The notes below the pieces were generated by a model that saw only the letters and a list, made by a program, of their open reading frames with translations, ran no database searches and was not told the origin of the DNA. The translations under genes and the position numbers were made by a program. Of a stretch of DNA of 64,000 nucleotides, positions 35,606-43,298 are shown in pieces. The stretch spans positions 46,137-110,136 of the forward strand of contig CAKSLU010000003.1 in assembly GCA_934474225.1 (NCBI GenBank), given 5' to 3'. The DNA is from an uncultured Eubacteriales bacterium. Its GTDB lineage: Bacteria > Bacillota > Clostridia > Oscillospirales > CAG-272. Within the stretch, counting starts at the first letter, position 1. Each line of letters opens with the position of its first letter.

Positions 35606-35634
35606 ATTATATACCCCGCGGTTTATTTTGTCAA
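35606..35634 (-). promoter_or_regulatory. rnpB promoter, overlapping the thiT 3' end
   Basis: On the minus strand a perfect TTGACA (35629-35634), a 17-bp spacer and a perfect TATAAT (35606-35611), about 7 bases before the RNA 5' end. The -35 is inside the last thiT codons. Confidence 0.9.
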
Positions 35635-36195
35635 GCCCAACAGCTTCTGAATCGGCTTTGCACGCAGAAGCAGCACGGCGGCAACCAGCGTCAGAATGGT
35701 TTCCGGCAGCATGTACTGACCGTTGTAGAGCAGGGAATAGAGCGCTTTTGCCATGCCCTCGGGCGCCCACTGCCCCCAGATGAACACACCGGTGATGTAG
35801 TGGCAGAGGAAGCGGATGAAGCAGACCGCAACGATGCCGACATAAACGCCCGGCATGCCGAACTTCTTTTTGCCGACGGCAGCAAAGCCGAGCACCGTGA
35901 AGGGTACAATGTAGTCAAACGCCACGCAGAGGATGACGATGGCAAGCGTCTGGCAGTAGGGGAAGACATTGCCGCTCATCACGCCCTGCAGCAGCTGGAA
36001 CAGGGAAAAGATAAACGCCGTGCCGACGCCCCAGCCGGTGCCGTTTTTGACGGCAATCAGGATAATCGGCAGCATGGAGAGCAGGGTGACGGAACCGCCC
36101 ATCGGCATATCCCAAATTTTGACGAAAGACAGTGCAATCGCCAGCGCGAGCATGACTGCCGCCTCGGCAAGCAGTCTGACTTTTGTGTTTCTCAT
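35623..36195 (-). CDS. thiT: ThiT, S-component of the ECF thiamine transporter
   Basis: A 190-residue membrane protein with about six helices that binds thiamine and works with an EcfA-EcfA-EcfT module. The diagnostic C-terminal part is visible: AFDYIVPFTVLG, FIRFLCHYITGVFIWGQWAPEG and LYNGQYMLPE match ThiT residues lining the thiamine pocket. ATG at 36195 with GGAGG 8 bases upstream. A TPP riboswitch with terminator precedes it, which supports the substrate. No energising module is adjacent; it probably shares one encoded elsewhere. Confidence 0.93.
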   Translation of the reverse strand: MRNTKVRLLAEAAVMLALAIALSFVKIWDMPMGGSVTLLSMLPIILIAVKNGTGWGVGTAFIFSLFQLLQGVMSGNVFPYCQTLAIVILCVAFDYIVPFTVLGFAAVGKKKFGMPGVYVGIVAVCFIRFLCHYITGVFIWGQWAPEGMAKALYSLLYNGQYMLPETILTLVAAVLLLRAKPIQKLLGLTK

Positions 36196-36210
36196 CGGAA
36201 ACACCTCCGA

Positions 36211-36248
36211 AAAATAAAATTCCGCACAGACGATATGCCCGTGCGGAA
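36211..36248 (-). terminator. Riboswitch-controlled terminator before thiT
   Basis: On the minus strand TTCCGCAC pairs with GTGCGGAA around a 13-base loop, followed by TTTTATTTT. It lies between the TPP aptamer and the thiT site, the usual place for an expression platform that stops transcription when thiamine pyrophosphate is abundant. Confidence 0.85.
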
Positions 36249-36265
36249 ACAAACTTTGCTTTGAT

Positions 36266-36345
36266 CTCCCTACGACGGCATTATCCGTATCAGGTAAAGG
36301 GTTCGGGAAACATCCCATCTCAGCCAAATAGCACCCCTGACATAT
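36266..36345 (-). promoter_or_regulatory. TPP riboswitch (THI box) aptamer
   Basis: On the minus strand the conserved landmarks appear in order: CAGGGGTGC, CTGAGATGGG, CCCGAACCC, ACCTGAT, GGATAATGCC and CGTAGGGA. This is the thiamine-pyrophosphate aptamer. It directly precedes the terminator and thiT. Confidence 0.95.
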
Positions 36346-36362
36346 TCTGTTCGGTCGTATGC

Positions 36363-36391
36363 ATTATAACCGCCCGCGGCGGCTTTGTCAA
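36363..36391 (-). promoter_or_regulatory. Promoter of the TPP riboswitch-thiT transcript
   Basis: On the minus strand a perfect TTGACA (36386-36391), a 17-bp spacer and a perfect TATAAT (36363-36368), about 20 bp before the aptamer. It borders the end of the HAD phosphatase gene. Confidence 0.88.
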
Positions 36392-36394
36392 TGC

Positions 36395-37051
36395 CTATTT
36401 GATATTTTTTGCGATTTCGAGGATTTCGCGCGGCGTGTTTGCGATGAACTGCGCGCCGTTTTCGCGCAGCACCTCCACCGGCTTGTAGCCGTAGGAGACG
36501 CCTATCGTGTGCATCTTCGCGTTTCTGCCCGTCTGCATGTCGATGTGCGAGTCGCCGACAAAGCAGACTTCGTCCGGCGTGCAGCCGAACAGCCCCGCAA
36601 TCTCCAGCGCCGCATCGGGAGAGGGCTTGAGCGGCTTGTCTTTCACGCCTCGGACCGGGTCGAACACGCCCTTGCCGAAAATCTGCTCCACCAGCAGCAC
36701 GGCGGCGGTGTTTGCCTTGTTGGTCAGCACGGCGGTGCGGCAGCCGAGGGCGTGCATGTCGGCTATCGTCTCTTTCATGCCGGCAAACGCCGTCTTCGTC
36801 TCCATGTAATACTGCTCGTAGTCATAGATGTAGAACTCAGTCGCGCGGTCGATGGTCTCCTTGTCCGTACCTGCGGGGAAGGTGCGCTCCACAAAGGCGC
36901 GCGGGCCGTCGTTGATGCCGCGCAGCACATCGGCGCGCCCGATGGGCGCAAGCCCAAAGCGGCTGCGCGTGACGTTCATCGCGTGGTTCAGCGCGGGCAG
37001 CGTGTCGGCAAGCGTGCCGTCCAGGTCGAAAATAAAGCCTTTGATTTTCAT
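36395..37051 (-). CDS. HAD-family hydrolase, phosphoglycolate phosphatase-like
   Basis: A 218-residue HAD phosphatase. Motif I FDLDGTLAD has the nucleophile Asp and acid Asp (D9 and D11), motif II is TAVLTNK, and motifs III/IV are K..KPSPDAALEI and FVGDSHIDMQTG. A helical cap covers residues about 18-80, the subclass I pattern shared by Gph and PpaX. Substrate uncertain. The downstream neighbour on the same strand is the thiT riboswitch, which has its own promoter, so this gene is probably separately transcribed. Confidence 0.88.
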   Translation of the reverse strand: MKIKGFIFDLDGTLADTLPALNHAMNVTRSRFGLAPIGRADVLRGINDGPRAFVERTFPAGTDKETIDRATEFYIYDYEQYYMETKTAFAGMKETIADMHALGCRTAVLTNKANTAAVLLVEQIFGKGVFDPVRGVKDKPLKPSPDAALEIAGLFGCTPDEVCFVGDSHIDMQTGRNAKMHTIGVSYGYKPVEVLRENGAQFIANTPREILEIAKNIK

Positions 37052-37179
37052 CGGTTTTCACCTCTCGTATTCTGCTTCAATTATAGGTTTTGCCGCCCGA
37101 CTTGTCAATATGAGGGCGGATTTTCGGCAGATTGCCATAAAATGTGCGCGCGAAAACAAAAATTTTGTCAAATAAACTG

Positions 37180-37208
37180 TTTTCATTTTGCAAAGACTGT
37201 GGTATAAT
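37180..37208 (+). promoter_or_regulatory. Promoter of typA
   Basis: TATAAT at 37203-37208 is a perfect -10; TTTTCA at 37180-37185, 17 bp upstream, is a weak -35. It lies 47 bp before the GTG start. Confidence 0.55.
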
Positions 37209-37254
37209 ATAAATTCGTGAGTTTTCGGAATCTGAAAAACAGAGGTTACAAACA

Positions 37255-39087
37255 GTGGTAAGAGAAGATTTGAGAAATATTGCGATCATCGCGCACGTTG
37301 ACCACGGCAAGACCACGCTGGTGGACGAAATGCTCCGCCAGGGCGGCATTTACCGTGAGAACCAGGCGACCACCGAGCGCGTCATGGACTCGGGCGACCT
37401 GGAGCGCGAACGCGGCATCACCATTCTGGCAAAGAACACGGCGGTGCACTACAACGGTGTGAAGATCAACATCGTCGATACCCCCGGCCACGCGGATTTC
37501 GGCGGCGAGGTCGAGCGCATCCTGAAGATGGTCAACGGCGTTCTGCTGCTGGTGGATGCAGCAGAGGGGCCGATGCCCCAGACCCGCTTTGTGCTGGAGC
37601 GCGCCCTGCAGCTTAACCATCGCGTCATCGTCGTCATCAATAAGATTGACAAGCCCGATGCCCGCATCAAAGAGGTCGAGGACGAGGTTCTCGAACTGTT
37701 CATGGAACTGAATGCAAACGAGGAGCAGCTGGACAGCCCGATGGTCTTCTGCTCGGGCAGAGCAGGCACAGCATCGCTCGATCCCGAAGTGCCCGGCACG
37801 GATTTGCGCCCCCTGTTTGACAAGATTCTCGAGTATATGCCCGCACCCGAGGGAGACGAAAACGGCGAGTTGCAGATGCTCGTTTCCTCCATCGACTATA
37901 ATGACTATGTCGGCCGTATCGGCATCGGCAGAATCGAGCGCGGCGTGATTCGGCAGAATCAGGACATCATGATTTCCAATTACCATACGCCGGGCGTGCA
38001 GCGCCGTGCCAAGATCGTCAGCATCTATCAGATTGACGGTCTGACGCGCGTGCCCGTCGAGAGCGCCAAGGTCGGCGACATCATCTGCTTCAGCGGCGCC
38101 GAGGGCATCAACATCGGCGATACCGTCACCTCGCTCACCTGTGTTGAGCCGCTTGAATTTGTCAAGGTCAGCGAGCCGACGATGGAGATGACCTTCTCGG
38201 TCAACAAGAGCCCCTTTGCTGGCAAGGAAGGCAAGTTTGTCACCTCGCGCCACCTGCGTGAGAGACTGTACAAGGAACTGCTCAAGGATGTCTCGCTCCG
38301 CGTCAGCGACGGCGACACCACCGAGAGCTTCAAGGTTGCAGGCCGCGGCGAAATGCACCTCTCTATTCTGATTGAGACGATGCGCCGCGAGGGCTACGAA
38401 ATGGCTTGCAGCACGCCGAAGGTGCTCTTCCACGAGATCGACGGCAAGAAGTGCGAGCCTATCGAGCGCGTCATCATCGACTGCCCCGATATTTACAACG
38501 GCGCCGTCATGGAGAAGCTTGGTTCGCGCAAGGGCGAGCTTGTCACCATGGAGCCGCGCGGCACCACGCGCACGCGCCTCGAATATCTCGTCCCCACGCG
38601 CTGCCTGTTCGGTTACAGAAGCGAATTCATGACCGATACGCACGGCGAGGGCATCATCAATACAATCTTTGATTCTTATCAGCCATACAAGGGCGATGTC
38701 ACCACCCGTTTTACGGGTTCGCTCGTCGCCTCCGAGGCGGGCGAGTCCACCTCCTACGGTATCTTCAATGCGCAGGACCGCGGACAGATGTTCATCGGCG
38801 CGCAGTGCCCGGTTTATGAGGGCATGATTGTCGGCTCCAACCCCAAGCAGGGCGACATCGCGGTCAACGTCTGCAAGAAGAAGCACCTCACGGCAATCCG
38901 CAGCGCGGGCGCGGACGAAGCGCTCCGCCTGGTCACGCCGAAGATTATGAGCCTCGAAGAGGCGATTGAGTACATCGCCGACGATGAGCTGATTGAGGTT
39001 ACGCCGAAGAGCCTGCGCCTCCGCAAACGCATCCTCAATACGGAACTCCGCCTCAAGGAAGAAGCCAAGCTGAAAAAGCAAAACTGA
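37255..39087 (+). CDS. typA: Ribosome-associated GTPase TypA/BipA
   Basis: A 610-residue translation-factor GTPase related to EF-G and LepA, acting in ribosome assembly or stress translation. The G motifs are visible: AHVDHGKTTL (P-loop), RERGITI (switch I), DTPGHADFGGEV (switch II) and NKIDKPDA (guanine specificity). An EF-Tu-like domain II and EF-G-like domain III follow, then the BipA-specific C-terminal region. Full family length. The start is a GTG with AGAGG 9 bases upstream; it is transcribed alone and closed by a terminator. Confidence 0.96.
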   Translation: MVREDLRNIAIIAHVDHGKTTLVDEMLRQGGIYRENQATTERVMDSGDLERERGITILAKNTAVHYNGVKINIVDTPGHADFGGEVERILKMVNGVLLLVDAAEGPMPQTRFVLERALQLNHRVIVVINKIDKPDARIKEVEDEVLELFMELNANEEQLDSPMVFCSGRAGTASLDPEVPGTDLRPLFDKILEYMPAPEGDENGELQMLVSSIDYNDYVGRIGIGRIERGVIRQNQDIMISNYHTPGVQRRAKIVSIYQIDGLTRVPVESAKVGDIICFSGAEGINIGDTVTSLTCVEPLEFVKVSEPTMEMTFSVNKSPFAGKEGKFVTSRHLRERLYKELLKDVSLRVSDGDTTESFKVAGRGEMHLSILIETMRREGYEMACSTPKVLFHEIDGKKCEPIERVIIDCPDIYNGAVMEKLGSRKGELVTMEPRGTTRTRLEYLVPTRCLFGYRSEFMTDTHGEGIINTIFDSYQPYKGDVTTRFTGSLVASEAGESTSYGIFNAQDRGQMFIGAQCPVYEGMIVGSNPKQGDIAVNVCKKKHLTAIRSAGADEALRLVTPKIMSLEEAIEYIADDELIEVTPKSLRLRKRILNTELRLKEEAKLKKQN

Positions 39088-39090
39088 ATA

Positions 39091-39121
39091 AAAAAGACCT
39101 GCTCGTATGAGCAGGTCTTTT
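39091..39121 (+). terminator. typA terminator
   Basis: AAAAGACCTGCTC pairs with GAGCAGGTCTTTTT around GTAT, a few bases after the stop codon. Confidence 0.9.
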
Positions 39122-39129
39122 TGTCTAAC

Positions 39130-39335
39130 AAAGCCTCCCCGGTAAAGGGAGGTGTCGGCGAAGCCGACGGAGGGATTGTTACAGAGCCAAGGAACAACCC
39201 CTCAGTCACCGTCAGGATGTTTTTCGGTTTCGCGCAGCGAAATCGTCGGTGTTCCGCCGACGAAGAAAAACTCCGCGAGACGCTTTGCGTCTCGTACAGC
39301 TCACCCCTTGCACAGGGGAGCCGAAAGGCACGCCC
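39130..39335. repeat. Palindrome-rich intergenic repeat, MITE-like
   Basis: About 205 bp made of successive hairpins: CCTCCC/GGGAGG, TCGGC/GCCGA, TTTCGC/GCGAAA, CGTCGG/CCGACG, GAGACG/CGTCTC and CTCCCC/GGGGAG. GAGGGATTGTT and AACAACCCCTC form an inverted pair around a short centre. Sequences of the GCCTCCC...GGAGGG type are common intergenic repeats in clostridial genomes; that comparison is from memory. No gene is present. Confidence 0.6.
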
Positions 39336-39370
39336 CTACGGTTTGCGTGCGTTTCTTGTCTTAAAACTGT

Positions 39371-39727
39371 TTATTCACATCTGTGCGACGCCTTGTAGGC
39401 GTCCACCGCCTCGCTCAGCTTGTCGAGGAATGCCTCCTCGCCGAGCGTGTTGATTTTGAAGAACATCGCCTGCGAACCGCCAGAGGTGATGGCGCAGAGA
39501 TGCACCACGCCGTCCCCGGCGTCGGTCAGCGTCACGGCGAGGCTCACGCGGTTGCCGCCCATGTAACTGTAGCGCTCGTATACATTGAAGATGAAGCGCA
39601 TATTGCCGACGGTGTAATCCGTGCCGTCCTCGTAACTTGCGGAGATGCTGCCGTTCAGAATTTCGCCGTGCAGATAGTCGGCAAGCGCGCCGATGCGCGT
39701 CTTGATTTCGCTTTCGTATTTTGCCAT
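39371..39727 (-). CDS. Small protein of the DUF6054 type
   Basis: A 118-residue soluble protein. The pattern MAKYESEIKTR..., EDGTDYTVGN, FNVYERYSYMGGNRVSL and AITSGGSQAMFFKINTLGEEAFL matches what I recall as DUF6054, small proteins of unknown role found in Firmicutes. The ATG is preceded by a purine-rich GGGGGAAAC site. It lies 67 bp after sigF on the same strand; co-transcription with the spoIIA operon is possible but no terminator or promoter decides it. Confidence 0.72.
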   Translation of the reverse strand: MAKYESEIKTRIGALADYLHGEILNGSISASYEDGTDYTVGNMRFIFNVYERYSYMGGNRVSLAVTLTDAGDGVVHLCAITSGGSQAMFFKINTLGEEAFLDKLSEAVDAYKASHRCE

Positions 39728-39793
39728 GGATGTTTCCCCCTTTTGCAGAAGATAACATCATTATATCGCTTTTTTCGCAGCATGGCAACTGTT

Positions 39794-40531
39794 TTAAGAC
39801 GACAGCTCGTGCCGCAAAAATTCAATCAGCTTTTTCTCCTCGCGGGAGACCTTCACCTGCGACAGCCCGAGAATCTCTGCCGTGGACTGTTGGGACAGGT
39901 CCTTGAAGTAGCGGAGCAGCACGATGCGCCGCCACAGCTCGGGCAGTTTGGCAAGCGCATCGGCAAGCGTGATTTTCTCCAGCATTTTCTCGTTGCCGTC
40001 CTCTTCACACAGCGTGTTTTCCAGCGTGAAGTTTTCGCCCTCATCGCCCAGCGGCTCGGAGAGCGACACGGCAGGGGAGACGGCGGAGAGCGCCGCGGCG
40101 GCTTCTTCGGGTGAGACCCCGCAGGCGACGGCAATCTCGTCAATGCGTGGGGACGCGCCGTTTTTTGTGATGTATTCCTCCTTTGCCCGCATCAGCATCG
40201 CGCCGAGCTTTTTCTGCGGGCGGCAGACCTTGATGAGCCCGTCGTCGCGCAGAAAACGCCGGATTTCGCCGAAAATCAGCGGCACGGCATAGGTGGAGAA
40301 CACGCAGCCGCGCGCCGCGTCAAAGCTGCGGATCGCCTTTAGCATGCCGATGTTGCCGATTTGCACGAGGTCTTCAAACTCCGTGCCGCGCCCGCAGAAC
40401 TTGACGGCGATGCTTTGCACCAGTCCCGCGTTGCGGCGCATCAGCTCCTCGGTGGCATGCTCGTCGCCGTTTTGCGCCTCTTCAAGCAGCGAGAGGTTCT
40501 CTGCGTATTTTGCACCGGTTTCGATAGCCAT
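39794..40531 (-). CDS. sigF: Forespore sigma factor SigF
   Basis: A 245-residue sigma-70-family factor that starts forespore-specific transcription after asymmetric division. Region 2 (LVQIGNIGMLKAIRSFD, FSTYAVPLIFGEIRRFLRD) and region 4 (LPELWRRIVLLRYFKDLSQQ..AEILGLSQVKVSREEKK) are clear. The SigF assignment rests on its place as third gene after spoIIAA and spoIIAB; its ATG directly adjoins the spoIIAB stop. Activity should be held down by SpoIIAB until SpoIIAA is dephosphorylated. Confidence 0.95.
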   Translation of the reverse strand: MAIETGAKYAENLSLLEEAQNGDEHATEELMRRNAGLVQSIAVKFCGRGTEFEDLVQIGNIGMLKAIRSFDAARGCVFSTYAVPLIFGEIRRFLRDDGLIKVCRPQKKLGAMLMRAKEEYITKNGASPRIDEIAVACGVSPEEAAAALSAVSPAVSLSEPLGDEGENFTLENTLCEEDGNEKMLEKITLADALAKLPELWRRIVLLRYFKDLSQQSTAEILGLSQVKVSREEKKLIEFLRHELSS

Positions 40532-40975
40532 TCAGATTTCCACGGGCGACAGCACCTTTGTCAGCGTGACCTTGGTGTATTTGCCGACGACCGAGCGGAG
40601 CACGAGCTTGTCCATGAAGCTCTCCATCACGGCAAAACCCATGCCGCTGCGCTCCCCGCTGCCGTCGGTGGTGTAGAGCGGCGTTTTTGCCAGCTCCACA
40701 TCTTCAATGCCGCAGCCCTTGTCCTTTATCTCAATTTTGATTTTTCGCGTGTCATAGACCTTGACCGCTATGTAGATGTCGCCGGGGCGATTTTTGTAGG
40801 CGTGGACAATGCAGTTGGTCACCGCCTCGGAGACGGCGCATTTGATGTCGGCAAGTTCCTCGATGGTCGGGTTGAGCTGGGCGCAGAAGGCGGATACCAT
40901 CGCGCGCGCCGCGCCCTCGTTTACCGAGAGGGCAGGCAGGACGAGATTCAGCCTGTTTGTGCAGATGTTACGCAT
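40532..40975 (-). CDS. spoIIAB: Anti-sigma F factor and serine kinase SpoIIAB
   Basis: A 147-residue GHKL-type ATPase that binds SigF and phosphorylates SpoIIAA. The Bergerat-fold motifs are AVSEAVTNCIVHAY (N box), DKGCGIEDVELA (G1) and SGERSGMGFAVMESFMD (G2). The ATG at 40975 begins MRNICTNRLNLVLPAL and overlaps the end of spoIIAA by 8 bases. Length matches the family. Its presence, with sigF, indicates that the organism or a recent ancestor sporulates. Confidence 0.95.
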   Translation of the reverse strand: MRNICTNRLNLVLPALSVNEGAARAMVSAFCAQLNPTIEELADIKCAVSEAVTNCIVHAYKNRPGDIYIAVKVYDTRKIKIEIKDKGCGIEDVELAKTPLYTTDGSGERSGMGFAVMESFMDKLVLRSVVGKYTKVTLTKVLSPVEI

Positions 40976-41318
40976 GTTCGTTTCCTCCGCTTTGTGTGGT
41001 TTCGATGGGAATGATGCGGGCAAGCCCCGCAAGCTCGATGATGCGCGCCACCCGCCGTGACGGGTTGGCGAGGGCAAAGGCAGCGCCCAGCTTTTCGGCA
41101 AAGACGCGGCGTCCCATAATGATGCCAAGCCCCGAACTGTCCATAAAGTCGACGGCACCGAGGTCGAGCACGACCTTGCGCGGGCGCGCGGCGAGGATGG
41201 CGTCGTCTATTTCTTCGCGCAAGTCCTTGGCGCTGTGGTGGTCCACTTCGCCGACGATTTTGGCGCGCAGCACATCGCCGTCCTGTGTGCAGACGGTGCG
41301 TGTTTGTTTGCTTATCAT
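40968..41318 (-). CDS. spoIIAA: Anti-sigma factor antagonist SpoIIAA
   Basis: A 116-residue STAS-domain protein, first gene of the spoIIA operon. The phosphorylated serine lies in the FMDSSGLGIIMGR motif (S61/S62 pair). In its unphosphorylated form it displaces SigF from SpoIIAB. GAAAGGAAG precedes the ATG. A SigH-type promoter would be expected in the 160-bp upstream gap, but I could not identify one with confidence. Confidence 0.94.
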   Translation of the reverse strand: MISKQTRTVCTQDGDVLRAKIVGEVDHHSAKDLREEIDDAILAARPRKVVLDLGAVDFMDSSGLGIIMGRRVFAEKLGAAFALANPSRRVARIIELAGLARIIPIETTQSGGNEHA

Positions 41319-41410
41319 GTCTGTCTTCCTTTCTTTTGCCGGTTTCTGCTCTTACTATAGCGCGCCGCGCCGTCGAAACTTGTAAAAGATGCGGGAATGC
41401 GCATTTGATA

Positions 41411-41439
41411 TTGAAAAATCTTTCCGTTTATGCTAAAAT
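41411..41439 (+). promoter_or_regulatory. Promoter of the CapA-family gene
   Basis: TTGAAA, a 17-bp spacer and TAAAAT with TATGC before the -10. A small hairpin (CGCAGACA/TGTCTGCG) follows in the leader. Confidence 0.7.
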
Positions 41440-41481
41440 AGCCGCAGACAACTGTCTGCGACTACAAAAAAGGATAGGAAT

Positions 41482-42717
41482 ATGAAGAAACTTTTACCGC
41501 TTTTGCTTGTTTTATGCCTGCTGCTTGCCGCCTGCGGCGATAAGCAGCCGAATGTGACCACCGACAGCGCCGCCTCCGAACAAACCGAGGATACGCTCGC
41601 GCCGCTGACCATCGACACCGAGCCGGTCGTGACCCCCACGGAGACACGCATCCACTTTGCCGCCGTCGGGGACAACATCGGGCACGACTCCGTGGATGCC
41701 ACCGCCGCCGCGCTGGCAACCGGTGGCAAGAAATACGACTTCACCGAGATTTATGCCGGTATTGCCGACCGTGCAAAGGCGGCAGATGTGGCGTTTGTCA
41801 ACCAGGAAGCACCGGTCGGCGGGGAAGAACTCGGCATCTCGGGCTACCCCAACTTCAATGCCCCGCACGAGGCGGTCGAGGGGCTGATGGACGCGGGCTT
41901 TGATGTCTTCAACATCGCCAACAACCACATGCTGGACAAGGGCGCAAAGGGGTATATCAATACGATTGCCTATTTCAACACGCTGCCCGTCACCATGATC
42001 GGCGGGTATACAAAAAGCGACTATGACAACATCCGCACGCTCGAATGCAAGGGCGTGAAACTGGCGTTCCTGTCTTACACCACGCTGGTCAACAGCGGGC
42101 ACGCGGGCGACCTGCCTGCATCGAGCGAATATATCATCCCCTATGCCAATGAGGCGGACATCCGCCGCCAGGTTGCCCTCGCCAAGGAAAGCGCCGATGT
42201 CGTGATTGCCTCGTTCCACTGGGGCACCGAGGATGCTTTCAAGGCGACGGCAGAGCAGACCAAATATGCAAAGCTCTGCGCCGACCTCGGCGTGGATGTT
42301 GTGCTCGGGCATCATTCTCATGTCGTCGGGGATGTGGAATTCCTCACGGGTGAGAGCGGCAACAAGACGCTCGTCGCTTACTCGCTCGGCAACTTCTGCG
42401 GCACGATGCTGAACATCCGCAACAATGTCGGTCTGATGCTCGAATTTGACATTGTCAAGGACGCGGACGGCATCATCACCGTGGAGAATGCCGTGGTCGA
42501 GCCGACGGTCAGCCATTATAAGACCGATACCTCGAAGACCGACCGGCAGGGGCTTGCCGTGCGCTACGATTCGCGCGTGTATCTCCTGCGCGACTATACC
42601 GAGGCGCTGGCAAACGAGCACGGCTCGCACAATTGGGATAAGTTCACCCTCGCCGATATGAAGAAACTCGTCACCGACCATGTCAGTGCCGAATTTCTCC
42701 CGGACTTTCTGAAATAA
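41482..42717 (+). CDS. CapA-family lipoprotein (metallophosphatase-like fold)
   Basis: A 411-residue lipoprotein (lipobox LLAAC, C18) related to CapA/PgsA of poly-gamma-glutamate capsule synthesis. The metal-site motifs are FAAVGDNIGHDSV, FVNQEAPVGG, IANNHMLDKG, SFHWGTE and GHHSHVVGDVE, in the order seen in the family, so a metallophosphatase-like activity is plausible. There are no capBC genes beside it, so a role in poly-gamma-glutamate is not supported here; many single CapA proteins are of unknown function. AAAGGATAGG precedes the ATG, and a terminator follows. Confidence 0.88.
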   Translation: MKKLLPLLLVLCLLLAACGDKQPNVTTDSAASEQTEDTLAPLTIDTEPVVTPTETRIHFAAVGDNIGHDSVDATAAALATGGKKYDFTEIYAGIADRAKAADVAFVNQEAPVGGEELGISGYPNFNAPHEAVEGLMDAGFDVFNIANNHMLDKGAKGYINTIAYFNTLPVTMIGGYTKSDYDNIRTLECKGVKLAFLSYTTLVNSGHAGDLPASSEYIIPYANEADIRRQVALAKESADVVIASFHWGTEDAFKATAEQTKYAKLCADLGVDVVLGHHSHVVGDVEFLTGESGNKTLVAYSLGNFCGTMLNIRNNVGLMLEFDIVKDADGIITVENAVVEPTVSHYKTDTSKTDRQGLAVRYDSRVYLLRDYTEALANEHGSHNWDKFTLADMKKLVTDHVSAEFLPDFLK

Positions 42718-42762
42718 AAAGCGGCTGTAGTCAATGCAAGCACATTGGCTACAGCCGTTTTT
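42716..42762. terminator. CapA terminator, bidirectional
   Basis: AAAAAGCGGCTGTAG pairs with CTACAGCCGTTTTT across a partly paired 18-base centre. It directly follows the CapA stop codon. Confidence 0.8.
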
Positions 42763-42780
42763 GATTGTTTCGGGATGAAA

Positions 42781-42937
42781 CGGACCGTCGAGGACGCCGG
42801 TCCCTACAGGTTTGCAAAAATATGATTCAATGCGCCTAAGTCTTGAATGCGCCTAAGTCTTGCGCAGAGCACCGTCGTTTCTCGCTGTCTACCGTGCCGA
42901 TGTATCTTTTGTAGGGACCGGCGTCCCCGACGGTCCG
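42781..42937. mobile_element. GTAG-headed REP pair (BIME/MITE-like), 157 bp
   Basis: Two 28-bp terminal inverted repeats, 42781-42808 and 42910-42937, match at 27 of 28 positions. Each contains GTAGGG followed by a palindrome (GGACCG/CGGTCC), the layout of REP sequences mobilised by RAYT transposases. The centre holds a 17-bp unit, AATGCGCCTAAGTCTTG, repeated exactly in tandem (42829-42845 and 42846-42862). No gene is carried. A RAYT gene with a similar palindrome lies 5.4 kb downstream. Confidence 0.7.
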
Positions 42938-42955
42938 CGCAAGGATTTGCTTTGT

Positions 42956-43144
42956 TCAGTTCTGCTTCTGCACGCTCTTGTACTCGTCGTAGAAGCGGAA
43001 ATAGGGACAGCTTCGCGCACCGTCGCGGGTGAGCAGGGCAAGCTCGTCTTCGTCGAGCGACTGCGTGCAGATATAGTCGTTGTAGTCTTCGTCAAAGTCA
43101 AAGTAGACGCAATCCTCGCACCGTGCGGTGACTTTGTTTGCCAT
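42956..43144 (-). CDS. Small four-cysteine protein of the DUF6472 type
   Basis: A 62-residue acidic protein, MANKVTARCEDCVYF..., with cysteines at 9, 12, 26 and 46 spaced to bind one metal ion, and a FRFYDEYKSVQKQ end. It matches what I recall as DUF6472, widespread in gut Clostridia and of unknown function. AGGAGGGATGCGCG precedes the ATG. Transcribed alone. Confidence 0.78.
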   Translation of the reverse strand: MANKVTARCEDCVYFDFDEDYNDYICTQSLDEDELALLTRDGARSCPYFRFYDEYKSVQKQN

Positions 43145-43243
43145 CGCGCATCCCTCCTCTCCGCTTTTATTCTACCACAAAGCAGCGGTGCGGTCAAGCA
43201 TTTACCGTCTGCGGGCAAATTTCTGCCGCTTGGCGAATGCCGC

Positions 43244-43272
43244 TTGACCCGCAGAAACCGTTATGGTATACT
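43244..43272 (+). promoter_or_regulatory. Promoter of the RluA-type gene
   Basis: TTGACC, a 17-bp spacer and TATACT, about 27 bp before the ATG. Confidence 0.75.
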
Positions 43273-43298
43273 GTAACCCGTGAAAAACGGAGGTAACT

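Noticed and set aside
35623..36195. ThiT as the partner of the ECF module at 54.8-58.1 kb
   Set aside because: That module already has a fused S component and lies 19 kb away; sharing cannot be excluded, but the sequence gives no sign of it.
37246..39081. 611-codon minus-strand open frame opposite typA
   Set aside because: typA is certain from its GTPase motifs; the antisense frame is a composition effect.
41319..41410. SigH-dependent promoter before spoIIAA
   Set aside because: No sequence matches the SigH -35 and -10 pattern well enough to report.
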